Shown here in pieces: positions 23,501 through 29,100 of a stretch of 64,000 bases of DNA. Every line of letters begins with the position of its first letter. Position 1 is the stretch's first letter. The translations under genes were made by a program, and so were the position numbers. Under the pieces are notes generated by a model. It did no database searches. It saw only the letters and a list, made by a program, of their open reading frames with translations, and was not told where the DNA came from. The stretch is from Dendrophyllia cribrosa (taxonomy: Eukaryota; Cnidaria; Anthozoa; Scleractinia; Dendrophylliidae): NCBI GenBank assembly GCA_024195265.1, contig JAJLRJ010000014.1:12985509-13049508 (forward strand). Reading direction: 5' to 3'.

Positions 23501-25155
23501 GTTGCAGATAGGTAGCCGAAAGCTCAAAATCTTCACATTATTTTAACCAGAGAACATTTTTATGGCGGATTATTTAATCAAGTTTAACCCTGGTTATGCG
23601 TCCATTTTGCCTTTTTATTTGGTTGATGCCTTGGAAAAGTGTCACAGCAAGTATTTTTTTAAGATGCCAATTTACCTGATCAACTCACTTGATAAAACCA
23701 ATTTTTCATGTTTTATTCCCCCAACGACGCAGCACCAGTTTCTTTAGAAACTACCATAACCCCATTATTCATTTGTGATCATTTGTCACAGGAAGTAGTT
23801 TGATTAAGGCCGATAACACGCAATGTGATGTTACCATAAATTTCTGTGACCGTAAATAGATAGTTGTCATGTAACCTCGCGACCTTCCATGACAATAATA
23901 AATAACAGCATAAAAAATGCCAGAGTCCAGTTCCCGGGGGGGGGGGGGGGGGGGGGTACTCTCTTATATGACCTATACGGGGACGTGCCGCTGGACAGGG
24001 TATGGTTTTTGGCATTTTTGTCCTGAACAGGGTATATAATTTAATGCGAGTCTGTCCTAAACAGGGTCTGAATCTGTCCTAAACAGGGTATGGTTCCAGT
24101 TAATAAGCGCTTGTGGTGACTTGCCTTGTCGTGATTTGTATATTCATGCGAAGGCGAAGTCGTTTTCTTTTCAAAGGATCAGTCTACATTTTTTTAAAGC
24201 TCAGATCAATAACCACGCACAAGCCGTGTCCTAGACAGGGTCCTAAAATAGAGGATGTTGTCCTACACAGGGTAGGTATTTTCGTTTTGTTTCGTCCTAA
24301 ACAGGGTCAGGCTCTCAGACCCACAGCGGCACCCCTATACCCAAATATTGGTCAAGTACCGCCCCCCCCCCCCCCCCCCCCCCCCCCGGGTCCAGTTAAA
24401 CAAAAAGTTCGCCAGATTTTTTCACTGACTTGCCTACGTTCGGTGATTTTTAATAAATCACAGATTATTAAAGAAGAAAAGATTCATACCCTTACAAAAC
24501 GCCAAAATATTTTTCACGTCTTTCCTTGTACCGACCACGAATCTTTTTAGTTCACTACCTAATTCCGTAAGATGATTTTTTTTTCGTTTAACAATATATC
24601 CTTTAAATGAATGGGCCGGGTATTCTGCAATCGCTCCGCAGCTGCCCTCTCCAGCTAATGATATAATTCGTGATTTGACTGTGAATGAAATCCTACATTC
24701 AAATGACCATTCAAATGAAAGCTGTAGACGACTACTCCACAGTAGCGCTGTTTTTTTTTTAATTTTTACGAAGTTGATTAGATACGCAATAAATTTACAA
24801 TGATGTTATAAATACCTTCAGCGTCGCCTTCTTGCTCCGTGGATTTCACGTGTTCCGGCCATTCTTTAACGAGTCGCTTGATCATTAAATAAGTGTTTAC
24901 TGGGTGTCCTATATACCCATCTCTGTTTGCGTTCGCTCGTTCCATCGCTTTACCCACATCCTTGGCGAAAGATTTCAATCTGTTTAACCGCAATTCTTGT
25001 TCGGCGATGTAGTCTTCAAGCGCGTCCGAGAGTTCCATTTCGATGTTTACAAGTTTTCGCACATGGGACAGTGCCGTGAAGATTTCCGAATCGACAAATA
25101 CAGTTGTTGATAAGAAATAACTGAAGGCGGTTAAGAAAGTTAGTCTCACCGCCAT
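5060..25155 (-). CDS. P4HA: Prolyl 4-hydroxylase subunit alpha (collagen P4H), complete 12-exon gene
   Basis: The spliced product is 547 residues, close to the roughly 530 of animal collagen P4H alpha subunits. It hydroxylates proline in X-Pro-Gly triplets of procollagen in the ER lumen, using Fe(II), 2-oxoglutarate, O2 and ascorbate. In animals it acts as a tetramer with protein disulfide isomerase. A signal peptide (about residues 1-23) is followed by the N-terminal P4Ha region, the TPR-like peptide-binding region (exons 2-4) and the C-terminal dioxygenase domain (exons 5-12). The visible active-site residues are H442 and D444 (motif YDPHFDF), H513 (motif TRHAGCPVL) and K523. Coding exons: 25155-24816, 18763-18423, 14166-14115, 13295-13084, 12633-12463, 11165-11095, 10413-10314, 9838-9785, 8193-8128, 7479-7411, 6604-6508, 5130-5060. 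All junctions are GT/AG and all phases agree. No break was found, so the gene is probably functional. Confidence 0.95.
5379..5446. repeat. Hairpin with AGGGCTCGTCACG arms
   Basis: CGCAGCCGTTTTTAGGGCTC and its inverted partner (CGTGACGAGCCCTAATAACG) flank a 7-base spacer. A related sequence (AATAACGGCTGCGTAGGAGA) ends the repeat near 8723-8745. It overlaps no exon and lies in P4HA intron 11. Confidence 0.55.
5632..5757. mobile_element. 126-bp MITE of the GTTCCAGG...CCTGGAA family
   Basis: The ends GTTCCAGGTGTTCAGATAGC and GCTATCTGAACGCCTGGAA are inverted. The interior holds AAAAATTGCGA / TCGCAATATTTTT arms. It lies in intron 11 of P4HA and is non-coding. Confidence 0.65.
5868..6200. mobile_element. 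MITE with ACGTGAC...GGCGGCCATATTGG ends
   Basis: The left end (ACACGTGACGTCACGGCGGC continuing CATATTGG) and the right end (CCAATATGGCCGCCGGTCAC) are inverted. An inner pair, TGGGCCTTGTCGCACTATAG and TAGTGCGACCAGGCCC, extends the palindrome. It is a non-coding intron 11 insertion. Confidence 0.55.
6409..6430 (+). repeat. Poly-C tract (22 C)
   Basis: A run of 22 C is followed by T and 8 more C. On the minus (P4HA mRNA) strand it is a poly-G tract inside intron 11, just downstream of exon 11's donor (6507). It could form a G-quadruplex. Exact length is often unreliable in assemblies. Confidence 0.8.
6508..6604 (-). CDS. P4HA: P4HA exon 11 (distal His and 2-oxoglutarate Lys)
   Basis: The exon encodes GDAVFWHNMLRSGEGDFRTR, then HAGCPVLKGWKW. 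H513 is the distal iron ligand, and K523, ten residues later, matches the lysine that binds the 2-oxoglutarate carboxylate. The acceptor is TTTCCAG and the donor GTAAGG. It ends in phase 1. Confidence 0.93.
6684..7012. repeat. Tandem repeats of a pogo/Tigger-like end
   Basis: About four units of 70-76 bp share GGACCAGGAGAAGTGTCCC and GATAATTACAAAGATTA. The block begins CAGTGGAAACTCAATTAAG after a TA. It resembles the CAGTGGAACC-type ends of pogo/Tigger MITEs, also seen near 8313-8487, 22990-23065, 28081-28395 and 33165-33310. It is non-coding and lies in intron 10 of P4HA. Confidence 0.6.
7020..7140. mobile_element. 121-bp mariner/pogo-type MITE with TA duplication
   Basis: CAGTAAAAACCCGCAAGTAA and its inverted counterpart TTACTTACGAGTTTTTACTG form the ends. 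Both ends are flanked by TA (7018-7019, 7141-7142). A second inverted pair, AGGTTCTTA / TAAGAACCTG, lies inside. It is non-coding and lies in intron 10. Confidence 0.8.
7411..7479 (-). CDS. P4HA: P4HA exon 10
   Basis: The exon encodes MTNVEAGGATVFPYVGARVK, then PKK. The AGGATVFP core is a hallmark of the P4H double-stranded beta-helix. The acceptor is TTTACAG, the donor GTAAGA, and both ends are phase 0. Confidence 0.94.
7680..8072. mobile_element. MITE of the AAAGGGGC...GCCCCTTT family
   Basis: AAAGGGGCCAAGTCACGAGG and GTGACATAGCCCCTTT are inverted ends. Related copies occupy 28741-29100 and about 33727-34090, where AATCCATTTCCA and related interior blocks recur. This copy fills most of P4HA intron 9 and stops about 55 bases from exon 9. 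Confidence 0.65.
8128..8193 (-). CDS. P4HA: P4HA exon 9
   Basis: The 22 codons include LGRLGTGNRIATVLLY. LGTGNRIAT is highly conserved in collagen P4H alpha chains. The acceptor is CTTTTCAG, the donor GTATGT, and it is phase 0 at both ends. Confidence 0.93.
8313..8487. mobile_element. Tigger/pogo-like MITE remnant
   Basis: The segment contains repeated GTGGTCGCTTA and GGTCACTTACAAGAGG motifs and ends GGAGGTTCCACTGTA, the inverse of a CAGTGGAACC-type end next to TA. The left end is unclear. It lies in intron 8 of P4HA. Confidence 0.5.
8529..8745. repeat. Dispersed repeat shared with 48070-48200
   Basis: ACTCTGACCAATCACAACAG, a CCAATCA(G/A)...TCGAAGCAAA block and GAGATTTTTTAGCCAATCAC recur in the same order at 48070-48190. 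The several CCAAT/ATTGG blocks are inverted relative to each other. It is non-coding. Confidence 0.6.
9131..9436. mobile_element. MITE with GGCGTAGCCAGC / GCTGGCTACGCC ends
   Basis: The ends are CATGGGCGTAGCCAGC and GCTGGCTACGCCACTG. A second inverted pair near the left end is GGGGGGTCC / GGGGGCACACCCCCC. The ends resemble hAT-type MITEs, but no clean 8-bp duplication is visible. It lies in P4HA intron 8 and is non-coding. Confidence 0.55.
9785..9838 (-). CDS. P4HA: P4HA exon 8 (HxD iron-binding motif)
   Basis: The 18 codons read VQNYGLAGHYDPHFDFSR. H442 and D444 are the two proximal Fe(II) ligands of the 2-oxoglutarate dioxygenase fold. The acceptor is TTCAATAG and the donor GTATGT. It is phase 0 at both ends and too short to stand out as a reading frame. 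Confidence 0.93.
10314..10413 (-). CDS. P4HA: P4HA exon 7
   Basis: The first base completes N396. The exon then gives CWLNEGHDELIGRVNKRMTA and a LNLRTAEDFQ ending, matching the W-L...V..R...LT.L...AE.LQ pattern of the family. The acceptor is ACTCTTAG and the donor GTTATT. Confidence 0.93.
10618..10800. repeat. CAT/ATC trinucleotide microsatellite
   Basis: An interrupted CAT/CGT array lies in P4HA intron 6. It creates long poly-Ser and poly-Met frames that are artefacts. Confidence 0.9.
10808..10989. mobile_element. 182-bp near-perfect hairpin MITE
   Basis: AGGCTGGTTTTCACTAGCGC and its inverse at the other end continue through ATAAGCATAAGCACAAGCCA for about 70 bp. The flanks show ATA on both sides. 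Its transcript would fold into a long hairpin. It lies in intron 6 of P4HA. Confidence 0.85.
11095..11165 (-). CDS. P4HA: P4HA exon 6
   Basis: The exon encodes LNRATVHNPITGELEYASYR, then ISK, and ends in phase 2. This is the conserved RRATV.NP.TG.LE...YR.SK block at the start of the catalytic domain. The acceptor is TCCCAAG and the donor GTAGGT. It was found by homology because the exon is too short for a frame search. Confidence 0.93.
11370..12425. repeat. Composite dispersed repeat with CAACATTTGTTGAAC-type ends
   Basis: Short inverted CAAC/GTTG motifs occur at about 11385-11450 and 12350-12415. The core (11553-12290) recurs at 54030-54529 and 56473-56690. At 12146-12225 there are three tandem units of GTGGCGCAGTGCATTCTGGC-type sequence, about 32 bp each. 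A 100-codon frame crosses it but shows no domain and is interrupted in the second copy. It lies in P4HA intron 5. Confidence 0.65.
12463..12633 (-). CDS. P4HA: P4HA exon 5
   Basis: The 57 codons run from APQSPERLKCYYKTGHPLCT to HNIMSDAEIDKLIKLSEPL. They join the peptide-binding region to the dioxygenase domain. The block F/LH..MSD.EID.L..L..P is typical of collagen P4H. Acceptor TTCCAG, donor GTAAGC. Confidence 0.94.
12716..12868. mobile_element. Palindromic MITE in intron 4
   Basis: TAATTAATAATGGTAACAGG...GTCCTATTATCAATTAAT are imperfect inverted ends. Inner arms AATTCGGTCTGTAATCATAC and GTATGATCACAGACAGAATT pair. It is non-coding. Confidence 0.6.
13084..13295 (-). CDS. P4HA: P4HA exon 4
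   Basis: Two bases complete V245. The exon then gives PNHERSVTNLKNFKEAQKML, a charged linker, and a RRIFKKLCRGDPMPR ending. It corresponds to the last TPR-like helix and the Y..LCRG segment. The acceptor is ATATCAG and the donor GTGAGT. Confidence 0.93.
13350..13450. repeat. Tigger-like repeat fragment in intron 3
   Basis: GTGTCCGCTTACGAGAGCGT followed by CGACTGTA is the same CAGTCGAAC-type end seen at 28081. It is a truncated element without coding. Confidence 0.45.
13875..13957. repeat. Four tandem copies of a 23-24 bp unit
   Basis: CATTCATAATCGATTCATAA repeats with little divergence within P4HA intron 3. Its low divergence suggests recent expansion. Confidence 0.85.
14115..14166 (-). CDS. 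P4HA: P4HA exon 3 (52-bp microexon)
   Basis: The exon encodes LGDVGKAINYTVAALKV and ends in phase 1. It matches the QQGDLDKAL...KKLLELDP helix of the TPR-like peptide-binding domain. The acceptor is CATACAG and the donor GTAAGC. Confidence 0.9.
14260..14489. repeat. Degenerate CTGA tandem array, left half
   Basis: The array is built of ACTGACTGATTG-type units. The right half is at 17487-17665. The two halves were one array before PLE1 inserted. Confidence 0.85.
14538..14574 (-). ncRNA. Hammerhead-ribozyme motif, inverted copy in PLE1 left arm
   Basis: This is the inverted duplicate of the motif at 17371-17407: stem I UUCCA/UGGAA, core CUGAAGA, stem II GGGC-AAA-GCCC, core GAAA, then CGUU. 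Both copies kept the core bases. Confidence 0.6.
14684..14980 (-). pseudogene. Inverted copy of the PLE1 GIY-YIG C-terminal coding segment
   Basis: On the minus strand this segment encodes the end of the PLE1 endonuclease region. It differs from the right arm by one base at 14869-14871, having GGG where the right arm has GG. It therefore keeps the ancestral frame through the GIY-YIG domain that the right-hand copy has lost. It is a fragment, without RT. Confidence 0.7.
15010..17274 (+). pseudogene. PLE1 reverse transcriptase / GIY-YIG endonuclease, frameshifted
   Basis: The open frame is 754 codons but starts from TTG. No ATG precedes the RT, and the first internal Met is near residue 218. 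The family-typical N terminus (LSKGLTFVP) is near residue 45. RT motifs: A around D312 (MDIKSLYT), B (GGVAMGSKMGPNY), C YIDD at 409-412. Next come LPFLDI and the PTDTHSYLHHQSSHPRH block. A Cys/His cluster (CRHPRCRTCDHI) leads into the GIY-YIG start (LIYCISCRRC...YIGETGR, about 665-690). A one-base deletion at about 17075 shifts the frame right after the YIGETGR motif, so the last 65 codons are out of frame. It is probably inactive. Confidence 0.9.
17371..17407 (+). ncRNA. Minimal hammerhead-ribozyme motif, PLE1 3' region
   Basis: Order: UUCCA (stem I), CUGAAGA (core), A-GGGC-AAA-GCCC (stem II), GAAA (core), CG, UU, then UGGAA (stem I'). Stem III is only A-U/C-G and would need the self-complementary ACGU of a second copy, as in dimeric hammerheads. 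Predicted cleavage is after GUU. Hammerheads in PLEs are established. Activity here is inferred. Confidence 0.75.
17487..17665. repeat. Degenerate CTGA tandem array, right half
   Basis: This continues the array interrupted by PLE1, with the same ACTGACTGA-type units. Confidence 0.85.
17688..18170. repeat. Third copy of the ACGGTTCGATATT dispersed repeat
   Basis: The segment contains the tRNA-like head (17807-17883) and the ATGCGAAACATCTTTAAG...GTTTACAGCTGATGGAAGGA...GCGTATTCACGAGTTAAAAATG tail. The layout matches 1884-2244 plus 3450-3712. Confidence 0.55.
17807..17883 (-). mobile_element. tRNA-derived SINE head
   Basis: On the minus strand the A box is TGGTCGAATGGT and the B box is GAGTTCAAGTCAC, separated by about 40 bases, in a 77-base tRNA-sized segment beginning GTTCCACGG. 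It is better preserved than the head at 1948-2034. It is a pol III promoter relic and not a usable tRNA. Confidence 0.55.
18277..18404 (+). repeat. G-rich tandem block with poly-G tract
   Basis: Three units of (G)CTACTTTCGGGG-type sequence end in 22 consecutive G (18383-18404). In the P4HA pre-mRNA this is a poly-C tract starting about 17 bases after the exon 2 donor. The + strand could form G-quadruplexes. Confidence 0.8.
18423..18763 (-). CDS. P4HA: P4HA exon 2
   Basis: Two bases complete G114. The exon then encodes LLIDKLENYRPHFPGQDDLE, AMDAIKRLQDVYNL, a GAFVSDDMENTQQWMAESLR stretch and a FSVLDHLAWSSYQ end. It covers the end of the P4Ha_N region and most of the TPR-like domain. Acceptor TTTACAG, donor GTATGC, ending in phase 0. 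Confidence 0.94.
18764..19748. other. P4HA intron 1, 3' part, no recognised element
   Basis: I see AT-rich sequence with no exon, TIR pair or RNA gene that I can defend. Confidence 0.4.
19750..20408. mobile_element. 659-bp TIR element with GC-rich subterminal repeats and a coding relic
   Basis: ATGCATGGTTCAATTCCTAC continuing AGTTACCATCC at the left is exactly inverted at 20378-20408. Next to each end lie CCCGGGGGTGGGGAAT repeats, and on the left a 24-C tract (19779-19802). The interior holds a short coding relic (19938-20190). It lies in P4HA intron 1. Superfamily not identified. Confidence 0.75.
19938..20190 (+). pseudogene. Small coding relic, SAM-like start, inside a TIR element
   Basis: An ATG at 19938 opens 44 codons (FVSNWLEENNLAKLKPVFEE reads like the first helices of a SAM or similar helical domain), ending in TGA at 20072. 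The next frame stays open for about 40 more codons (DAKCWEEHILSTRNNRKRG...). This suggests a single-base indel in a once longer protein. Product unknown. Confidence 0.35.
20430..21150. other. Intron 1 stretch without a recognised gene
   Basis: The sequence contains GC-rich CCGGATGGGAAAATATTTGC / TTTTTCCATCCGGTCC inverted pieces (about 20505-20570), suggesting another degenerate inverted-repeat element. No exon was seen. Confidence 0.35.
21152..21747. repeat. Second copy of the 528-bp dispersed repeat
   Basis: Matches 540-1066 in order. Two differences stand out: a short hairpin (ACTTAAAGCCAC...GTGGCTTTAAGT, 21474-21502), and an extra block of about 70 bases just before the GACTGACTGACTCATCC end. 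It is non-coding and lies in P4HA intron 1. Confidence 0.65.
22427..22601. mobile_element. 175-bp MITE of the CCTGTTCCAGGC family
   Basis: AGCCTGTTCCA and TGGAACAGGCT are inverted ends. The interior is GC-rich. Same family as 5632-5757 and the hairpin at 1825-1875. Confidence 0.6.
22637..22790 (+). repeat. piggyBac-like MITE end plus a unit of the ~105-bp repeat
   Basis: TTAACCCTTTCACTCCC resembles the TTAA-CCC ends of piggyBac-like MITEs. It is followed by AAGTCTGTTGATGAAATCCT...GTGTGACCATTCAAATGAA, one unit of the family arrayed at 57936-58520. Confidence 0.4.
23398..23555. mobile_element. Imperfect hairpin element
   Basis: GTTCTCTAGTTAAAATAAT pairs with ATTATTTTAACCAGAGAAC, and inner arms such as CTTTCGGC and GCCGAAAG also pair. 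It is probably a MITE. The whole 158 bases fold, but nothing marks it as a host RNA gene. Confidence 0.5.
23936..24390. mobile_element. MITE with poly-G/poly-C ends and CCTAAACAGGGT repeats
   Basis: Left: CCCGGG and 21 G, then GTACTCTCTTATA. Right: GGTCAAGTACCG and 26 C, then GGG. Subterminal GTCCTAAACAGGGTATG motifs recur on both sides, inverted in part. A related copy lies at 50515-50800. It lies in P4HA intron 1. Confidence 0.65.
24816..25155 (-). CDS. P4HA: P4HA exon 1 (start codon, signal peptide)
   Basis: The ATG at 25155-25153 opens MAVRLTFLTAFSYFLSTTVF, a typical secretory signal. Next comes EIFTALSHVRKLVNIEMELS, the conserved start of mature P4H alpha chains, and a HPVNTYLMIKRL block. 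The donor GTATTT splits codon 114 after base 1. Only this start gives a signal peptide. Confidence 0.95.
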
Positions 25156-25188
25156 ATTAAAACGCGTTCTACTACAGCCAGCTCAGTG

Positions 25189-25196
25189 TTTAAATA
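25189..25196 (-). promoter_or_regulatory. TATA-like box upstream of P4HA
   Basis: TATTTAAA on the minus strand lies about 35-40 bases before the start codon, which would leave a very short 5' UTR. It could equally be chance in AT-rich DNA. Confidence 0.25.
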
Positions 25197-25199
25197 CCT

Positions 25200-26020
25200 T
25201 CACAGCGATCATTTCTGGCAGGCCGTCGTTTTGAATAGCCGTTTGTTTATTTCGCGACTCCGAAATAACGCATGCTCAAACCAATCAACAGAGCGGTGAA
25301 CGCTGGTCTGGAGTGAAAATTTTCGCAAAGTCGATTTATCACATATTTCTCAGAGAGGAAAATCATAGCTTCTTTAAAGAAAAGATCATTATTTGGCTAG
25401 GTAGAATTTTTGAAACAAATCTGCGTTTCAAATCGTTGCAATTTAAAGTCTGGAGGGTAACACATTCTTTAGATGAATGGTACCTGTCAATATCTCAAGG
25501 CGACATTGTAAATTATTAAAGGATCTTTTATCCGGTTTTGGTGTCACGGATTAGCTCATATTGCCATGCACGTGCTTGTTTTCACGTCCTGCTCAGGGCA
25601 CATAAAGAAATTTTTCGATATTCATCGGCTTGTCCTTTATCGGGACAGAATTTTAAATGAATCCAAAAATGACCTGACAAAGGAAATTTTGGCGCTTCTC
25701 TTCGATTCATTTAAGGTCTGCTTTTCAGTGTAGTAGAGCTTGAACATGTATGGGAACAAACCCCGGGAACAAATTAAAAGTCGCAGATATCGTGTTAGAC
25801 TGCAAGCAGTCTCTTATTTTTCTTATTTTTCGAGCGCGATCGATCCGAGAATGGCGTGACATACGAGCCGCGAGGAACGAGGGTGCTAACCCTCGCCCCA
25901 ATCCCTTCTCGCTTTTACAGCAATTTACATAATTACAAATGTACGCTCTCGCGCGTGGCACTGAGGAGAAAAGGGCGACAGCCCGCGGTTTAATATCGTG
26001 TAGATGTACAGTTTAAAAAT
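25200..26020. other. P4HA upstream region without another gene
   Basis: At 25795-25930 the sequence GACTGCAAGCAGTCTC and TTTTTCGAGCGCGATCGATC resembles the ends of the element at 28428-28601. No exon is visible. Confidence 0.4.
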
Positions 26021-26027
26021 AGTTTAA

Positions 26028-27038
26028 CCCATTGACACCTGAACCGCCCGTAACCGCCCGTACAAGACTCCACTGCTTTAAAAAGTTGTAACTTTCTCAA
26101 TCGTGCGAACATTGCCTTAACTAGCAATTGTGAGCATTGACTAGAAAGTCTTTCAAATTGAGATACCCAATAAACACAAAAAAGTCAGCGATTTTTGCAG
26201 AATATCAGCGTTTGAATTTTGACAATAACAAAAATTACCGTTTTTAACGTCATAGAAAAACAACAAAAATCACGTTTTTGCCTTTAGTTTTTTTTATTCA
26301 AATCATCGTGGCAAACCCAAAAGTCAACATTTACAGCAAAATTCAGTCCTAGTCCTAGCTTAGCAGTGAATTTTTTTGCTCTTATTCGTTGCTCGGGCCT
26401 AGCTACAGCTTCTTATACTAGTGCATACTCACCTTGCCTCGATTTTCAACATCACCACCGCACTGCATGCTGGGAAAAAGCCAAAAATTTTGACAGCGTT
26501 CCATTCTTTCCCCACACATTTCATATTTATACTAAGTCCACAGCCACTCCGACCCACCGCCGAAATTTCGCGCTTGTTGTATTCTCCTGTGGTCGCAACT
26601 TCCAAAATATGCCGCGGTAGGTCGAGAAATTCATCCAGAGTCGAGTCCCAAAGCCACTTCGTTTCCAGGCGGCCATTTTTCCAGTTCAACGAGCAACGAG
26701 CCAAATTCGTAAACGAAGTACAACACCTAACTCGCTTCATTGAGAAGTGGACTCAGAACTACCTCCAAGCTTAATGATGCTCACCAGGCAGCTACTAAAG
26801 ATGAAAAATGGCTGTGAACTTACCAAAAATCGTAGATAATTCATATTGGACCCTTTATTGCAAATCAACCAAGCAAAATGAGATCGTCACAATGACGTTT
26901 CCAGTAAACTCGAGCCTTCAGTGTTTTAGAACAGCAGCACTTTCAATGGTAACTCCAAATATGAAGTCACGAAATCCTATGGGGCGTGTGTATGCAGAAA
27001 ATCACTCAAAAACGTAAAAATCCTCAGGTGTGAATGGG
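26028..27038. mobile_element. 1.01-kb piggyBac-like non-autonomous element with TTAA duplication
   Basis: The ends CCCATTGACACCTGA and TCAGGTGTGAATGGG are inverted with one mismatch. Both are directly bordered by TTAA (26024-26027, 27039-27042). CCC starts and TTAA targets are characteristic of piggyBac. The interior has a frame at 26421-26774 ending FNEQRAKFVNEVQHLTRFIE..., of unknown meaning, and no transposase. Confidence 0.75.
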
Positions 27039-27317
27039 TTAATACAACGATGGAAAAAACTTCCAAGTGGCGGACATAAGGATACAAAAGCCAGGTAAGG
27101 TAAATGTATGCACATGCTGTTTGTTATTGGCAACACAGTGTAATACAGTGAAAACTATAATAACGGTAAAACCACAACGACAAACCAATGAAGAGTACCG
27201 GATCTATCGTAGATTTGGATCAGTAAAAATCTTGAAATAGTAAAGGTAAAAACGGCAAACTGATCCTTACGGCAAGAAGAAAAGATAGAGACAGAAGTGA
27301 AATAAAAAAACAAACAG

Positions 27318-27365
27318 TTGAATATATTTGCCCGATATTTCGGTTTGCAAAACAAACCTTCTAAA
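27318..27365 (-). repeat. Degenerate hammerhead-like hairpin, PLE-end relic
   Basis: Minus strand: TTTAGA-AGGTTTG-TTTT-GCAAACC-GAAA-TATC. Stem II and GAAA are kept, but the CUGANGA core is damaged. The surroundings share CTGATCCTTACGG and GATCAG blocks with 41930-42180. It is probably the 3' end of an old PLE. Confidence 0.35.
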
Positions 27366-27379
27366 CTTCACTCGCGTGG

Positions 27380-28078
27380 TCTTACGCAAATATGTTTGTG
27401 TATTTTTTGCAATTTTGCCCCAAATCAGTTTCTCGGACAATTTTTGATAAGCAACAGGTGTATTTTATTTGGAAATTAGTCGTACTGGTTATTCTAAAGG
27501 GAGAAAAAGTTGTTTTTGTGAACTTTTGTACGGTTTTTGAGAATTGCTAAAATTGAAAAATAGCCCGGTCGTCAATTTTAATTATTGTGCTTTAGCTTCC
27601 GACCTATCACCTCAGTTAAGTTTATCATTGGCTTTCTGTTCATAGAGCTACGCTGTTAGGCTCAGCCTATCTATATATATTACACCGACGATAAGCCAAG
27701 AATAAATCTTTTTTAAGCAAAAAGGAAGAACATGCGTATTTTACAATTTGCCTAAGTTTCGGAACTGACGAAAGTGAACAGGACACACGTGCGTGTATAA
27801 AGCGATTTTCGTGTGACCTTGAAAAATGGTTTCCCTAAGCGTTCGCGGTTTGTTTCATCCGCCAGTAGTTGAAAAGATCAAAAAAAGCTTTGCTCGTTTT
27901 CCTGCTTAAAATATTCCTAATATGGAAATAAGCTTGTTCGACTGACCAATCAGAATGCCGAAAATCGAGTGACGTCAAAAAGCCGAAGAGCTACTTTTTA
28001 GCTTGCAATTCGTTCGCTTGGTTTTTTATGCGCAACATTGCGCGCTATAAATTCGTAGCATGTGGCCACCTCCAAATA
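27380..28078. other. No gene seen
   Basis: AT-rich sequence. I see no inverted termini or coding frame that stands out. Confidence 0.4.
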
Positions 28079-28080
28079 TA

Positions 28081-28395
28081 CAGTCGAACCATCCGCAAGC
28101 GGACACCCTCGGGACCGTAACTGGAGCTAACCGTTTACGGAAATGATTCTCCTAAGAAGTGAATTCAAATATCGATTCTCGTAAGAAGAGATTTTCAAAT
28201 ATCGATAATAGTTTTCTTTTACATTCTACTATTAAAAATTCTAGATGCATTACATAGATATATTTGTTTGACTTTGTAGAATTTATGTTATAGCATCTCC
28301 AATTAGCTCTTTTTGTAGCTAAATATCATCATCATCATCATCATTTATCAAAGCGGCCGTAAGTTAAAGCTGTCCGCTTACGACAGTGTCCGCTC
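28081..28395. mobile_element. Tigger-like element, CAGTCGAACC end next to TA
   Basis: It starts CAGTCGAACCATCCGCAAGC after TA (28079-28080). AGCGGACACCCTCGGGAC and GTCCGCTTACGACAGTGTCC blocks are inverted or repeated, and an ATC microsatellite sits at 28325. The right end is not clean. Confidence 0.45.
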
Positions 28396-28427
28396 CTGAA
28401 GAAAGCTTTCAATTACAGTACCTCATT

Positions 28428-28601
28428 AGACTACGAGCAGTCTCTCTTTCCCAGCTTAGTCCATCGAGCGAGAAACGAAAAAACATTAGCGAACGGATAA
28501 TGGCCTCGCCCCCAGTTTCGCGCGGCCATTTTTCGTTCGCTAATATTTTTTCGTTTCTCGCTCGACGGACTAAGCTGGGAAAGAGAGACTGCTCGTAGTC
28601 T
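28428..28601. mobile_element. 174-bp hairpin MITE with 11-bp target duplication, Mutator-like
   Basis: AGACTACGAGCAGTCTCTCT continuing to the centre is inverted almost perfectly at the other end. AGTACCTCATT flanks both sides (28417-28427, 28602-28612). A 9-11 bp duplication suggests the Mutator superfamily. It is non-coding. Confidence 0.8.
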
Positions 28602-28654
28602 AGTACCTCATTTACTTCGGATTTGTTGCGTGCGATCTTGGGAGCAACAATTTC

Positions 28655-28730
28655 AGGGGAGGTCACATGATGTTGCGTGTAACATCGCGTGCAACGTTGC
28701 GTGCAACGTTGCGTGCGATGTTGTAACGTG
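28655..28730 (+). repeat. CGTGCAACGTTG short tandem repeat
   Basis: Several GTGCAACGTTGC units. A similar GTTGCGCGCAAC motif occurs in the MITE at 40951-41081. Confidence 0.6.
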
Positions 28731-28740
28731 CGTCTGTCCC

Positions 28741-29100
28741 TTTAAAGGAGCTATGTCATGGTGATTTTGAGGTTTTCGGGTCAAAACCGTCCCAAATTAA
28801 AACTAAGTACCTTTGTCGTACACGAAATGCTTCAAGAACACTAACAGGAAGATATCAAGTGAATTTTAGCAGAGAAAATAAACCATAATCGATAAACTTG
28901 AAAAAATTGGCCCAATTTTTTCAAGATACAATCCATTTCCATCCCGGCCATCTGAAGCCCAAGACACTTATTTTTACTTTTAGAGCACTAGTGGAATAAT
29001 TTTAAACAAAACTGGATTCTTAGTTTTGGAATTTCACTAATACAAAGATGTATTTTGGCTTTTTAAAGTAACGCTAAAAATGGTGACATAGCCCCTTTAA
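28741..29100. mobile_element. 360-bp MITE of the TTTAAAGG...CCCCTTTAA family
   Basis: TTTAAAGGAGCTATGTCA and TGACATAGCCCCTTTAA are inverted ends. The interior AATCCATTTCCATCC block recurs in the copies at 7680-8072 and 33727-34090. Confidence 0.75.
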
